Translations under genes and position numbers: made by a program | DNA from: Pseudopedobacter saltans DSM 12145 | GTDB taxonomy: Bacteria > Bacteroidota > Bacteroidia > Sphingobacteriales > Sphingobacteriaceae | Assembly: GCF_000190735.1 (NCBI RefSeq) | Contig: NC_015177.1 | Location: 1,054,001 to 1,118,000 of the forward strand | Reading direction: 5' to 3' | Length of the DNA stretch: 64,000 nt | The notes under the pieces: model-generated | What the model saw: the letters and a program-made list of their open reading frames with translations, nothing else | Database searches by the model: none | What the model was told of the DNA's origin: nothing | Part shown: positions 24,834 to 32,917 of the stretch, piece by piece | Layout: the number at the start of each line of letters is the position of its first letter | Numbering within the stretch: the first letter of the stretch is position 1

Positions 24834-26888
24834 TTACCAATTATAATATTGTTCTTTATCTTTTTGATTTTCTCTTAAGCCTGCAAGTGGCATTATATAT
24901 GCCCACGATACATTAAAATTACTAGAAGCCCACTGGATGGTTATTTTCTTTTCAGAACCTTCATTTTCAGGTGAAATATCTTGAGAACCCGTATCACCCT
25001 CTCCCCAATACACATTAGGCATACAGGATTTATCAAAAGATATCCCTCCTTTAGCGTCTTGTATCGAGGCTACAGTAATTCTTTTATAAAATGCCCCACT
25101 TTCATAACCACCTACAATACTTATAATAACTGTGGCAGAATTATTATAGACAGGTAGACCACCGCCCGAATCTCCAACTACAGTTACTAGTAATGTCAAA
25201 ATATCACGGTTAGGCACTTCTGGAGAGCTGTCAAAGAATATAGGCAAAGAAACCTTTACTTTCCCTGGTGAAGAAGCTACAGATCGTAGCCTGTAATCTA
25301 TATTTTTGTGAATAGAACGTTTGAATTTGGAAGTTTGACTAGTAGTGTCATAATAAAATGATTCTAATTTAGAGTCAATAATACGACTAGTATCATACTG
25401 CTGAGTCAATCTTGTAGCCTCATCAACCATAATTACAAAATTTGTAATAGCCCCAGGGACACTAGGCAGAGGTGGATTAGGATTATTTAAATCTAACGAT
25501 ACAATTTCTGGAGATGAGAATACCTTACAATTCCTTAAAGATATTGAACCTGGATATCCTTCTTTTAATGTTATTACCGGTCGCCCTCCAGTGCCGCCGA
25601 GATAACAATCTTCTATAGTAATTGATGTATGTTGGTTAGGTCCCAACAGTCCTGCATTTTTATCAAAGAACCAAATAAATGGCCTAGCAGATTCCAACGA
25701 ACATCTAGAATTTTTAATATTGATTGTCTTCAAAGATCTATCATTAGGAGTTGAGTTCTCTGGCTCGTTTACAATATCTATCCATCTAGAATTATCCGGA
25801 TTTACTATATCATGGTCATGAAATAGAGGAATAAAAAAACAGTCTTCACAGCTGAAATTACAATCTCCTGAAATTCTAAGCAGTGCATCTTCGGAATTGA
25901 ATTTATTATATATCCACGAATCCCTAATTACTAGTTTATCTACGAAAGAATTAACCAAACGCTTAGTGTTACAACATATTATACTCTCTAGAATCATAAT
26001 TGTGCTTCTAGTGGTTTGATAACTGTAAGTGTCAATTAGAGTATTACCAGCGTTAGATTGACAATTAGACATATGGAAATGACTAGTATCTTTGTTGCTT
26101 GTTTTGTAAATAATACCAGTTCCATAATTACAGAAATTTATATTCTTAAATTTATTTCTGAATCCAGAGTTAAAAAAATAAAACAGATTATTTTCCCCAA
26201 CACCAGAAATATTAACCCCATCTTCATGTTCCCCCATAAAACAGAAATTAATATTATATAAATATTTATTGATGTCCACTGGGTTTGAAATACCATCTAC
26301 GCCCATTGAAACCGCTTCTGAAAAAACATAAGTGCCTTTTGGAAATATAATAGACATATAAGGTGAGGCCCCGCCGGGCGAAGCTCCAACTGGAACACCT
26401 TCGTTTTTAGGATCATAAAGCAGCACACCATTACTAGGTTCTCCAAGCCTATCTCTAGAATAATATAATATTGCAGTAATAACAGCTTTTTGCGTAGCTG
26501 CCCAATCAAGTGACTGTGATAAAGAAGTCACAAAAGGATAAACTTTTTTCGCTTCCGAAATTGTAGAATAAATGCTACTAAGCGGGTTTAAATTTCCGTC
26601 TCCCTTTGCGCCAAAGCTTTTGACATTTATTGTGTCTATAATATTCCTTTTAAAATACTCATTACCCAATTTCCTGTAAATAACACCATCACATTTTGCA
26701 TCATTCATCGCAGATCCATCAGCGTATTTGGTAACCTTGCTAAAAGTCACATATTCGTTGGTATGACTGTCTAGTAATTCTATTAAAGTATCATTGACCC
26801 TTTTCATATACTTGATTTCTGGTTCTTTTGGTGTAGGCGGTTTAAAAAAGCCTAAGATTGTTGTTCCTAAAAATTGTAATCTGTTCAT
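24834..26888 (-). CDS. Virion spike / receptor-binding protein with beta-helix
   Basis: 684 residues. The INVKSFGAKGDG motif (about 87-98) marks the start of a pectate-lyase-like right-handed beta-helix, as in phage tailspikes; repeated strands with solvent-exposed Asn and Ser follow to about 470, then a beta-sandwich C-terminus. Residues about 45-85 (VTKYADGSAMNDAKCDG...YFKRN) match the separate 79-residue protein encoded just upstream, so this is probably an anchor domain. Likely binds or degrades host surface glycan. Host-range determinant by inference. Confidence 0.75.
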   Translation of the reverse strand: MNRLQFLGTTILGFFKPPTPKEPEIKYMKRVNDTLIELLDSHTNEYVTFSKVTKYADGSAMNDAKCDGVIYRKLGNEYFKRNIIDTINVKSFGAKGDGNLNPLSSIYSTISEAKKVYPFVTSLSQSLDWAATQKAVITAILYYSRDRLGEPSNGVLLYDPKNEGVPVGASPGGASPYMSIIFPKGTYVFSEAVSMGVDGISNPVDINKYLYNINFCFMGEHEDGVNISGVGENNLFYFFNSGFRNKFKNINFCNYGTGIIYKTSNKDTSHFHMSNCQSNAGNTLIDTYSYQTTRSTIMILESIICCNTKRLVNSFVDKLVIRDSWIYNKFNSEDALLRISGDCNFSCEDCFFIPLFHDHDIVNPDNSRWIDIVNEPENSTPNDRSLKTINIKNSRCSLESARPFIWFFDKNAGLLGPNQHTSITIEDCYLGGTGGRPVITLKEGYPGSISLRNCKVFSSPEIVSLDLNNPNPPLPSVPGAITNFVIMVDEATRLTQQYDTSRIIDSKLESFYYDTTSQTSKFKRSIHKNIDYRLRSVASSPGKVKVSLPIFFDSSPEVPNRDILTLLVTVVGDSGGGLPVYNNSATVIISIVGGYESGAFYKRITVASIQDAKGGISFDKSCMPNVYWGEGDTGSQDISPENEGSEKKITIQWASSNFNVSWAYIMPLAGLRENQKDKEQYYNW

Positions 26889-26918
26889 TATTCAAGGGGT
26901 TGTTACCCTAAAATAACG

Positions 26919-27158
26919 CTAAATATCAAAACTTTCGTCTGTGAATGTTGGATCTGGCACAACAGCTTCAACGACATCATTCCTTTTAAAGTAATCGAAA
27001 CCAACTTTTATATAGGTTTCACCGTCCACCTTTGCATCCGTCATCGGCGTACCGTCCAGGTATTTAGTACATTGGGTAAACAAATAGATGTTTCCGTCAG
27101 ATCCACGAGCCTCAACGGTGCGAACGCCAATGCGGTTATATTCTGTAAATTCAGCCAT
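26919..27158 (-). CDS. Stand-alone paralogue of the spike anchor domain
   Basis: 79 residues. The segment CTKYLDGTPMTDAKVDG followed by YFKRND aligns with VTKYADGSAMNDAKCDG and YFKRN in the N-terminal part of the 684-residue spike. The start overlaps the stop of the next gene upstream (TAATG). Likely a vertex or spike-base component that shares the fold used by the spike for attachment. Confidence 0.65.
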   Translation of the reverse strand: MAEFTEYNRIGVRTVEARGSDGNIYLFTQCTKYLDGTPMTDAKVDGETYIKVGFDYFKRNDVVEAVVPDPTFTDESFDI

Positions 27159-27556
27159 TAGGAGAAATATTGAATCTGTAAAGTATGAGCTAAAGCATTA
27201 GCTGTGATGATTCTGAAATTCACAATATTGGCATAACCCTTAATCTCAAAAAATTGGTTTGCTTTTAAAGGAAAACCTTCTTCTGTAGTTGGCGCAGATC
27301 CATCTTGCCAATACCTGGCAATAATTGCATTTTCCGCAGATCCCGTAGCAGCTTCAATATAGATCAAAGCGCTTACGGTATTACCGGTAACATAAGGTAA
27401 AGCCCCTGCACTTGTTGTATGCAAATCAATTGTTAAATGACCTATAGCCCGGCTTTGTATACCGCTTTGTATGCTTCCGGTTGGTGGAATATATGGCGGT
27501 GTTGGTGGTCCCGGAATTAATTCCGGTCTTCCTCCTGGTCCTAAATCTCCTGGCAT
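27158..27556 (-). CDS. Beta-rich virion protein, penton or spike-base candidate
   Basis: 132 residues. A Pro/Gly-rich N-terminus (PGDLGPGGRPELIPGPPTPP) precedes a domain of alternating strands (about 40-132) that looks like a single beta-sandwich. Position directly before the anchor paralogue and the spike suggests a vertex protein. No family recognised; assignment is by architecture and context. Confidence 0.5.
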   Translation of the reverse strand: MPGDLGPGGRPELIPGPPTPPYIPPTGSIQSGIQSRAIGHLTIDLHTTSAGALPYVTGNTVSALIYIEAATGSAENAIIARYWQDGSAPTTEEGFPLKANQFFEIKGYANIVNFRIITANALAHTLQIQYFS

Positions 27557-27561
27557 AATAG

Positions 27562-28146
27562 TTAAGCAAAAATGTTATGTAACGCTTTGGTTATTCCGTC
27601 CTGTTCGTGGAAAGCCAAATTGTTATCGTTAATGTTTCTTTCGTAAGCCATCAGCTCACGATCGTAGTTTTCTAAATTGTAGCTATCAATGATCCCGGCT
27701 ACTTTGTTCGCATAGACGTTTTTGTCTGGTCCCACGTTATAGCCTGCGGCTTGTAAGGCTTTCAATTGTGCTAAAGGCGTTTTCTTTAACGCAACACCTT
27801 GCAATTTGTATTTTCCTTGCTGCAAATTGTTGATATGCGCTTTAATTCCTTCATAAACATTAGGGTACACACGCCAGTAAGGCGCACCCTTTTTAGTACT
27901 TAACCTTACACCGTCACCGCTCCAAGAAGCTAAAGCCATGTGTCCAAAAGGATTATTGTACACGAAAGCTTTATAATCGTTGCCGGATCCACTTTCTTTA
28001 ATAGCCTGCCCAATTACTACAGAGGGCAAAATACCGGTATTGGCACATGCCCGAATAACCGCACTAGCTATTTTAGCCGTGAAACTTGCCGGTGTGTTGT
28101 TTCCTGGTGTTTGTTTTCCTGTGTATTGAAATCTTCTACCTGCCAT
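27562..28146 (-). CDS. Glucosaminidase-domain muralytic enzyme
   Basis: 194 residues. The pattern is FlgJ/glucosaminidase-like: SVVIGQAIKESGSG with catalytic Glu51, NPFGHMAL, YWRVYPNVYEGIKAHINNL, and a C-terminal tail. It cleaves the glycan strand of peptidoglycan. Gene is 5 bases after a lysozyme gene. No signal peptide, so it is either released through a holin or carried in the virion for entry. Confidence 0.85.
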   Translation of the reverse strand: MAGRRFQYTGKQTPGNNTPASFTAKIASAVIRACANTGILPSVVIGQAIKESGSGNDYKAFVYNNPFGHMALASWSGDGVRLSTKKGAPYWRVYPNVYEGIKAHINNLQQGKYKLQGVALKKTPLAQLKALQAAGYNVGPDKNVYANKVAGIIDSYNLENYDRELMAYERNINDNNLAFHEQDGITKALHNIFA

Positions 28147-28152
28147 TATTTT

Positions 28153-28695
28153 CTAATTAGAAAGTACCAAATCAATAGAGACCCCACAATTAGGGCAATT
28201 ACAATTGCTAGATTTTTTTTTAGTCCCGGATACAATCGCATCCGACAAAAACAAAGCAGTTTCCCTTAAACGCCTGGCTACTAGGCTGGCATTTTCCACC
28301 AATTGGCCGCCAACTGTCCATTTATTATAAAGCTTCATTCGATCTGTAGTTTTTACGCGATCTCCGGTTGCATTCCAGGTTTCCAGTATTTTTGCTACAG
28401 CACCGACACCGGCATTATAAGCGAAACTTAACAGGGCATCAAACTGGTTTTGATTTAATGGCCTTGTTGCTTTGTTAACAGCATTTTCGTACTGAATCAA
28501 ATCTTTATCAAACAAAGTATCCGCCTGGGCTTTCGTTATCGTTGCAGTAAGCAAATGGCTTTCATTGCTCTGGATCTGGTGACCGTAACCAATGGAATAC
28601 ATTTGCTTACCATTTACAAAGCCGTCCTTATACGCTTTAGCAGCAAAGCCTTCTTCTTTTTTAATTTGTTCTTTTAAACTTTCTGAAGCTTTCAT
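28153..28695 (-). CDS. Phage lysozyme, glycoside hydrolase family 24
   Basis: 180 residues from the ATG at 28695 (a GTG one codon earlier is possible); TGATG overlap with the preceding gene. The T4-lysozyme-type motif is clear: KKEEGFAAKAYKD, then YSIGYGH, where Ser replaces the usual Thr of TIGYGH. LSFAYNAGVGA follows. The C-terminus has an added Cys cluster, NCNCPNCG, unusual for the family. Together with the adjacent glucosaminidase it forms a lysis or entry pair. Confidence 0.9.
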   Translation of the reverse strand: MKASESLKEQIKKEEGFAAKAYKDGFVNGKQMYSIGYGHQIQSNESHLLTATITKAQADTLFDKDLIQYENAVNKATRPLNQNQFDALLSFAYNAGVGAVAKILETWNATGDRVKTTDRMKLYNKWTVGGQLVENASLVARRLRETALFLSDAIVSGTKKKSSNCNCPNCGVSIDLVLSN

Positions 28696-28868
28696 CACAC
28701 TTTGTACTTTTTACGTTTTTTCTTTAAATCCAATTCAGAAGCTTTAATCATAGCTACAACAGCCTTGTGGCTAGGTGTACCTTTAATCAATCTATTTCGC
28801 TGAACTTTTAATCCGTTGATATACTTGGTTTGCGCCAAAACTTCTGCTTTTTGTTTGTCTGTGGCCAT
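28695..28868 (-). CDS. Small basic protein, 57 residues
   Basis: Read on the minus strand it begins MATDKQKAEVLAQTKYINGL and ends KKKRKKYKV. Predicted helical with a very basic C-terminus, no membrane segment. Stop overlaps the lysozyme start (TGATG). Possible nucleic-acid-binding virion or assembly protein; no family recognised. Confidence 0.6.
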   Translation of the reverse strand: MATDKQKAEVLAQTKYINGLKVQRNRLIKGTPSHKAVVAMIKASELDLKKKRKKYKV

Positions 28869-28870
28869 AA

Positions 28871-29038
28871 CTAAATTTTAGATAGGATATACTTATTCAG
28901 GAAAGCCAGTAAGACAGCAACTATAATAGCAGCAAAAGCCAGGTCTATAATAGTTTCTTTTGTCAGTCCTATTTCTACATTAACCTTTGGCAATTCGCCA
29001 TCGTTAAAAAGTGTTTTTAAAACATTCGGAGGCTCCAT
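28871..29038 (-). CDS. Single-span membrane protein, 55 residues
   Basis: Begins MEPPNVLKTLFNDGELPKVN; one membrane helix at about 31-47, then NKYILSKI. The gene is 2 bases upstream of the 57-residue gene and 4 bases after the next. One of a series of short membrane proteins in this operon, as expected for a virus with an internal membrane. Confidence 0.65.
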   Translation of the reverse strand: MEPPNVLKTLFNDGELPKVNVEIGLTKETIIDLAFAAIIVAVLLAFLNKYILSKI

Positions 29039-29042
29039 AATC

Positions 29043-29501
29043 TTAATATCCTAAGTCTCTTAATTTTCTTAATAGCGTTGGTAAAATCTCGGTAGTGTCC
29101 AACAGGGTATTATTAAATATAGACGAGCTGGTCACTTTCCTTTTGGTTACGCTTTGCCAGTACTCTACCACACTTTTCAGAATGTTATCCGGCAAGTGTT
29201 GTAACGTAATGGCATTGTCAAGCATTGTTCCCGTAGGTTCTTTACCTCCCATTGACTTCAATACATTACTTTCACTTTCCAAAAGATCTAGCTTTGTAGC
29301 CAGGTTCTTAATCTCGGGATCTGTAAGTTTATCCAGGGAATTGCTATAACCATCTTGCAGTTTTTGGCTTACAGTAGGAGCGGAGCTATTCTGTGCCGAA
29401 GCCTTTACAGAAATATTCTGCTTTACTTTTTTAGCCACAAACCAAATAAGTACAGCCAGCGCAATGACAATCCCTATTATTGCAATCCGTTCCGTTTTCA
29501 T
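29043..29501 (-). CDS. Membrane-anchored virion protein, 152 residues
   Basis: N-terminal membrane anchor (about 6-24) and a soluble helical remainder ending TLLRKLRDLGY. The layout is the same as the 141-residue protein two genes upstream: anchor, linker, helical domain, and a similar Leu/Arg-rich C-terminus. No family recognised. Inferred minor virion membrane protein. Confidence 0.65.
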   Translation of the reverse strand: MKTERIAIIGIVIALAVLIWFVAKKVKQNISVKASAQNSSAPTVSQKLQDGYSNSLDKLTDPEIKNLATKLDLLESESNVLKSMGGKEPTGTMLDNAITLQHLPDNILKSVVEYWQSVTKRKVTSSSIFNNTLLDTTEILPTLLRKLRDLGY

Positions 29502-29505
29502 AAGC

Positions 29506-29604
29506 TTAAGCTACTTTTTTAACCAATTTGTACTTTTTCCAAAGGAAATAACCGATCCCTGCAACTGCTACAGCTATAAGGATGTATTTTGTGTTGTTTG
29601 TCAT
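29506..29604 (-). CDS. Membrane miniprotein, 32 residues
   Basis: MTNNTKYILIAVAVAGIGYF followed by a short basic tail. One membrane helix fills most of the protein. It fits exactly between two genes (1- and 4-base gaps) in a tightly packed operon, which argues that it is real. PRD1- and PM2-type virions carry proteins of this size in their membrane. Confidence 0.6.
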   Translation of the reverse strand: MTNNTKYILIAVAVAGIGYFLWKKYKLVKKVA

Positions 29605-29605
29605 T

Positions 29606-30031
29606 TTAAGTCAATCTTAAGTTTCTTAATCTTGTTAATACTTTAGTTTTTATACCGCTAGTGAAATCGTAATAATATTCATCGTTGATCCATTGCGTTA
29701 GCGATCCTTTGCCCTCTTTGCCGTATTTAGAATTAAAAGCATTGTAAACAGCGATTACCATGTCATCAGTAGATAATTCTAAAAGCTGTCTCCAGGCTTT
29801 ATCTTTATTTCCGGAAAGCGTAAACAAACCGCTCATAGCACTATGAAGTATATCAGCTAATACATTAGGATTAAAGCCTGTCGGGATTCCTTCCGATCCA
29901 TGTATGTACGGTGCATCTGGAATGTTTACAGCACCCGATTTTTTGCCTTTGTAGTAGACGAAAACCAAAATTCCGAGGGTGAGTATAGCAACTATTAAAA
30001 GGGCTTTATATTCTTTTAAAAACTTTTCCAT
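29606..30031 (-). CDS. Membrane-anchored virion protein, 141 residues
   Basis: N-terminal helix (about 9-27) then KGKKSG and a soluble helical domain ending TKVLTRLRNLRLT. Resembles the 152-residue protein downstream in architecture and C-terminal pattern, so the two may be diverged duplicates. Overlaps the upstream gene by one base. Function inferred from context only. Confidence 0.65.
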   Translation of the reverse strand: MEKFLKEYKALLIVAILTLGILVFVYYKGKKSGAVNIPDAPYIHGSEGIPTGFNPNVLADILHSAMSGLFTLSGNKDKAWRQLLELSTDDMVIAVYNAFNSKYGKEGKGSLTQWINDEYYYDFTSGIKTKVLTRLRNLRLT

Positions 30032-31137
30032 TACTTTTTAGATTTATAGATTATAAGCCCTCCAATAATTAATACAGCTATCGCAATAGCAATTATTAAA
30101 TTGATATTTGATTTTGGTTGAACTGGTGATCCGGCACTATTTGCTGGATATATCATTTGTCCACTTTCATCCTGATAAGCACCCTCGTCATAAGGCATTA
30201 AGCTAGGAGCATAAGAACCCGAGTTCATGGCATCTATAGCAGCAGTACCTTGGGACCAGGCTAAAGGGGTTTCGTAGGGACTGGATTGCTCTTGCGGACC
30301 GTTACCCATTATTTTAGCAGCCGAATTTACTAGCCAGTCCGCACCTTTTTCAACTGTTTTTCCAGTCCATTTGGTAGCGTTTTTAATTCCTTTTCCAGTA
30401 GCCTTAACAGCATTTTTTACGCCTCTGCCTACTGCTTTAGCGGCTTTTCCGACAGCCTGTCCCGCTTTCTTAATTCCCTTGCCAATGGCTCTTACAACCT
30501 TTCCGAAAAACTCACTTTCCGCAGGATCAGAACCAATTAAGTACTCAACCTCTTCATAGCCTTCAAAAGAACTAACCGGACTTTTAATTTTCCTTCTGAA
30601 CAAAGCCAGGTTGCTACCTTTTTTCTTTGCAATAGCAGCCAAGGATTTAAAGAAGTTCGATTTCTTGCCGAAAAATTCTGAATATTCACCAGTTTGGTAA
30701 GGTTCGAAGCTCGCGAGCTCTTCAGGATCTAATTGTACAGATCCTAAATAGCCCAGAAACTCTAATTCTTCGCCTCTAAGCAGTACAATGTCCCCATACT
30801 TAGGAATGTATGCTATTGCCTTGGTGCGCGTAGCCGTTTTTATACCAGATCTTTTTCTTTTGAATAGATCGGGATCTGATTTACTCAAACCGCCAGATTC
30901 AAAAATATTCTGATCGTTGTAGAAGAAACCTGAAGTGTCCGGTTCATCCCCGTCCAGATCCTGAATATCGTGTACAATTTGAACAGTTGCCGCCAATGAG
31001 TTAGCTGGCAAAGGCACACCACCTGGATTAATCGAAGGCAAATTCATTGGACTTTGGTCAGGACCAGCAGCAACGGTTTGTGCTACGTTTATAGCTGTTC
31101 CGCTAGTACCTCTCGATGGTCTGGGTGTATTGCTCAT
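30031..31137 (-). CDS. Virion protein with amphipathic Gly/Lys repeats and a C-terminal anchor
   Basis: 368 residues. The first 100 are Pro/Ser-rich. A duplicated stretch contains EFLG (126-129), EFFG (154-157) and EFFG (209-212). Residues 212-265 are a run of short Gly-Lys-Ala repeats (GKGIKKAGQAVGKAAKAVGR and on) predicted to form amphipathic helices. One membrane helix lies near the C-terminus (346-364). Could contact membrane and genome inside the virion, or disturb the host membrane during entry. No family recognised. Confidence 0.6.
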   Translation of the reverse strand: MSNTPRPSRGTSGTAINVAQTVAAGPDQSPMNLPSINPGGVPLPANSLAATVQIVHDIQDLDGDEPDTSGFFYNDQNIFESGGLSKSDPDLFKRKRSGIKTATRTKAIAYIPKYGDIVLLRGEELEFLGYLGSVQLDPEELASFEPYQTGEYSEFFGKKSNFFKSLAAIAKKKGSNLALFRRKIKSPVSSFEGYEEVEYLIGSDPAESEFFGKVVRAIGKGIKKAGQAVGKAAKAVGRGVKNAVKATGKGIKNATKWTGKTVEKGADWLVNSAAKIMGNGPQEQSSPYETPLAWSQGTAAIDAMNSGSYAPSLMPYDEGAYQDESGQMIYPANSAGSPVQPKSNINLIIAIAIAVLIIGGLIIYKSKK

Positions 31138-31514
31138 TTTGCAAATTTTTTATTCCCGTTATATTCCAGATCATATTTCTCTGCTCTCTTAAGCGATAAA
31201 TACATTCTCCAGTTATGCTCCGGGTTGTTTTCGTTTAAAACTTTCGTTAATGCCTTTACAGATTCTTTAAGTGAATAACCCATATCGGCATATTTTTTAA
31301 ATGCGTAGGCATCGGCTTTGACTTCGTCCGTTGTTTGTAGTTCTACATGCGCTTGCTCGTGGAGCATTACGAAGAGCCGATGCGCTACAGGCATTGCTTT
31401 CATGTGCTTCAAACTTATCTCCATTACTCCTGTACGTCTGTTTACACGAGCCGGAGTAGCTCCTAAATCTGGCACTCTGATTATTTTTGTGATCCCTTTA
31501 GCCCAACCTTGCAT
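31134..31514 (-). CDS. Small zincin metallopeptidase
   Basis: 126 residues. His52-Glu53-Gln-Ala-His56 in FVMLHEQAHVELQ, followed by TTDEVKADAYAF, where Glu64 or Asp68 would be the third zinc ligand; this spacing recalls small M48/M78-type peptidases. Overlaps its neighbours by 4 and 1 bases within the capsid operon. Likely a virion maturation or entry protease; it might cut virion proteins at the EFxG sites noted in the findings. Confidence 0.65.
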   Translation of the reverse strand: MQGWAKGITKIIRVPDLGATPARVNRRTGVMEISLKHMKAMPVAHRLFVMLHEQAHVELQTTDEVKADAYAFKKYADMGYSLKESVKALTKVLNENNPEHNWRMYLSLKRAEKYDLEYNGNKKFAK

Positions 31515-31924
31515 TATTTCTTTTTAAATAGGATAATTCCAACCGCTAAAACCGTTAAACCGGCAAGGGTTAGGAAAATAGTCCGGTTAATTCCGAATAT
31601 TCTGGGTGTAGCCAGGGGATCTGGTTCGTTAGTGCTATTTGTACCTAAAGCAACAGTACCAGGAACCGAAACCACATTCTGTTTTAGATTTTTAGAAATG
31701 CTGCTTAACCCGTTTGCGATATTTAAAATTTTGTCGAAAAGGGTGGTTTTTGGTTGTCCTGTAGTGCTATCAGTAGCATTACTGTAAGGCAAAGGAGCGT
31801 TACCATGTACTTTAACTAAGTTTTGTAAATTATGCTCTGTTGGATCTGCCTTATAGCCGTAGGCTTGTAGCAGTTCAGAAACGACATCCGGCCGTTTCTG
31901 AACGATTATTTTAATAGCATCCAT
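31514..31924 (-). CDS. Virion protein with C-terminal membrane anchor, 136 residues
   Basis: Soluble N-terminus with a short helical start (MDAIKIIVQKRPDVVSELLQ), a Ser/Thr/Pro-rich middle, and one membrane helix near the C-terminus (about 114-132) ending FKKK. Lies 17 bases after the capsid candidate. Inferred membrane protein of the virion. Confidence 0.65.
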   Translation of the reverse strand: MDAIKIIVQKRPDVVSELLQAYGYKADPTEHNLQNLVKVHGNAPLPYSNATDSTTGQPKTTLFDKILNIANGLSSISKNLKQNVVSVPGTVALGTNSTNEPDPLATPRIFGINRTIFLTLAGLTVLAVGIILFKKK

Positions 31925-31941
31925 TTGCCAGATGCTATTTT

Positions 31942-32640
31942 TTAGCCTATATAACTACGAACAACAGCAGCACCACCAACTTGCGCAATGGTCTGTTTCG
32001 CTCTTTGCGTTTTCTCGCGCAACGCCTTAGCGATGTTAAGAGAGGTTCCTACCATTAGCGTAAGTGTAACGCTGGTACCAGGCAATACTATATATTCTAT
32101 AGCTGTCTGGCAGTCCATAAAGAATGGACGCGGAACAGTTAAGATTTTAGTATTGAAGTTTCCTTCACTCGCATAAGTACCGGTAGCGATAACCAAAGAG
32201 GCATGCTGCTTAAATGGAGATCTTTTCACGATAGTGATCGACTGGTCCATTTGCGCAACGTTATCCGAGGCAATTTTAAAACCGCTTATCAAAGACGGAA
32301 AATGTCTGATAAATGCATTAAATTCCTCTATTGTACCCGGAGATCCAGAAGCCCCAGATAAACCGGCTGCACCAGATTTATCATTGAAAGCACCTGTTTT
32401 CATTAAACCTACTGCATCTGCAATGAGTCCGGGAGACAGTAAAACCGTTCTGGCAGCGGCGCCCGAGTTCGTTAATGATACAATAAAAGGTTTTGCTTCG
32501 CTTCCTGCATCTGCGAAAGAAGCTGCACTTCCTGCAAATTCTAAAAAGTCATCTCCATGGCCGACATATCCGATACCGCCACCGAAATTACTTAATTGAT
32601 TTGCTTCGTTTTCTAAGTCTTGAGCTGTCATGTACGACAT
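31942..32640 (-). CDS. Major capsid protein candidate
   Basis: 232 residues. No membrane segment; an N-terminal stretch of about 37 residues (Gly-rich, ending DDFLEFAG), then regularly spaced beta strands (KPFIVSLTNSG, AARTVLLSPG, QSITIVKRSP, HASLVIATGT, TKILTVPRPF, SVTLTLMVG) with two helical inserts, and a basic C-terminus. The size and two-part strand pattern are like the small double-jelly-roll capsid proteins of PM2 (about 270 residues). First large gene after the late promoter region, as befits the most abundant protein. Fold not proven. Confidence 0.6.
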   Translation of the reverse strand: MSYMTAQDLENEANQLSNFGGGIGYVGHGDDFLEFAGSAASFADAGSEAKPFIVSLTNSGAAARTVLLSPGLIADAVGLMKTGAFNDKSGAAGLSGASGSPGTIEEFNAFIRHFPSLISGFKIASDNVAQMDQSITIVKRSPFKQHASLVIATGTYASEGNFNTKILTVPRPFFMDCQTAIEYIVLPGTSVTLTLMVGTSLNIAKALREKTQRAKQTIAQVGGAAVVRSYIG

Positions 32641-32692
32641 TTTCTTAAGTTTTTAGTTTGAAATTTTTGTTGATTGATTTTGGTTTGTGGAT

Positions 32693-32845
32693 TTATGCGA
32701 AGCCAACTGATTCGTGACCTACATAATTAGATTCCGTTCCGTCTGATTTTTTGATAGTCTTAGTAAACCATTTCTTTAAGAAGAAAACGGCTACGAAAAT
32801 CAAAATCCCGGTAACGAATACTTTTTTGTCGAAGAGATTGTTCAT
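32693..32845 (-). CDS. Single-span membrane protein, 50 residues
   Basis: Starts MNNLFDKKVFVTGILIFVAV; one helix (about 8-24), then a basic stretch and the tail NYVGHESVGFA. The tail shares YVGH with the N-terminus of the capsid candidate that follows (GYVGHGDDF). First gene of the capsid operon; likely a major virion membrane protein. Confidence 0.65.
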   Translation of the reverse strand: MNNLFDKKVFVTGILIFVAVFFLKKWFTKTIKKSDGTESNYVGHESVGFA

Positions 32846-32917
32846 TGCTTTTCTTTATGTTTATTGAAAACCCAAACATGCAAGCCTTTAGGAAAAGAGG
32901 TACGATGTAGGGAGATG

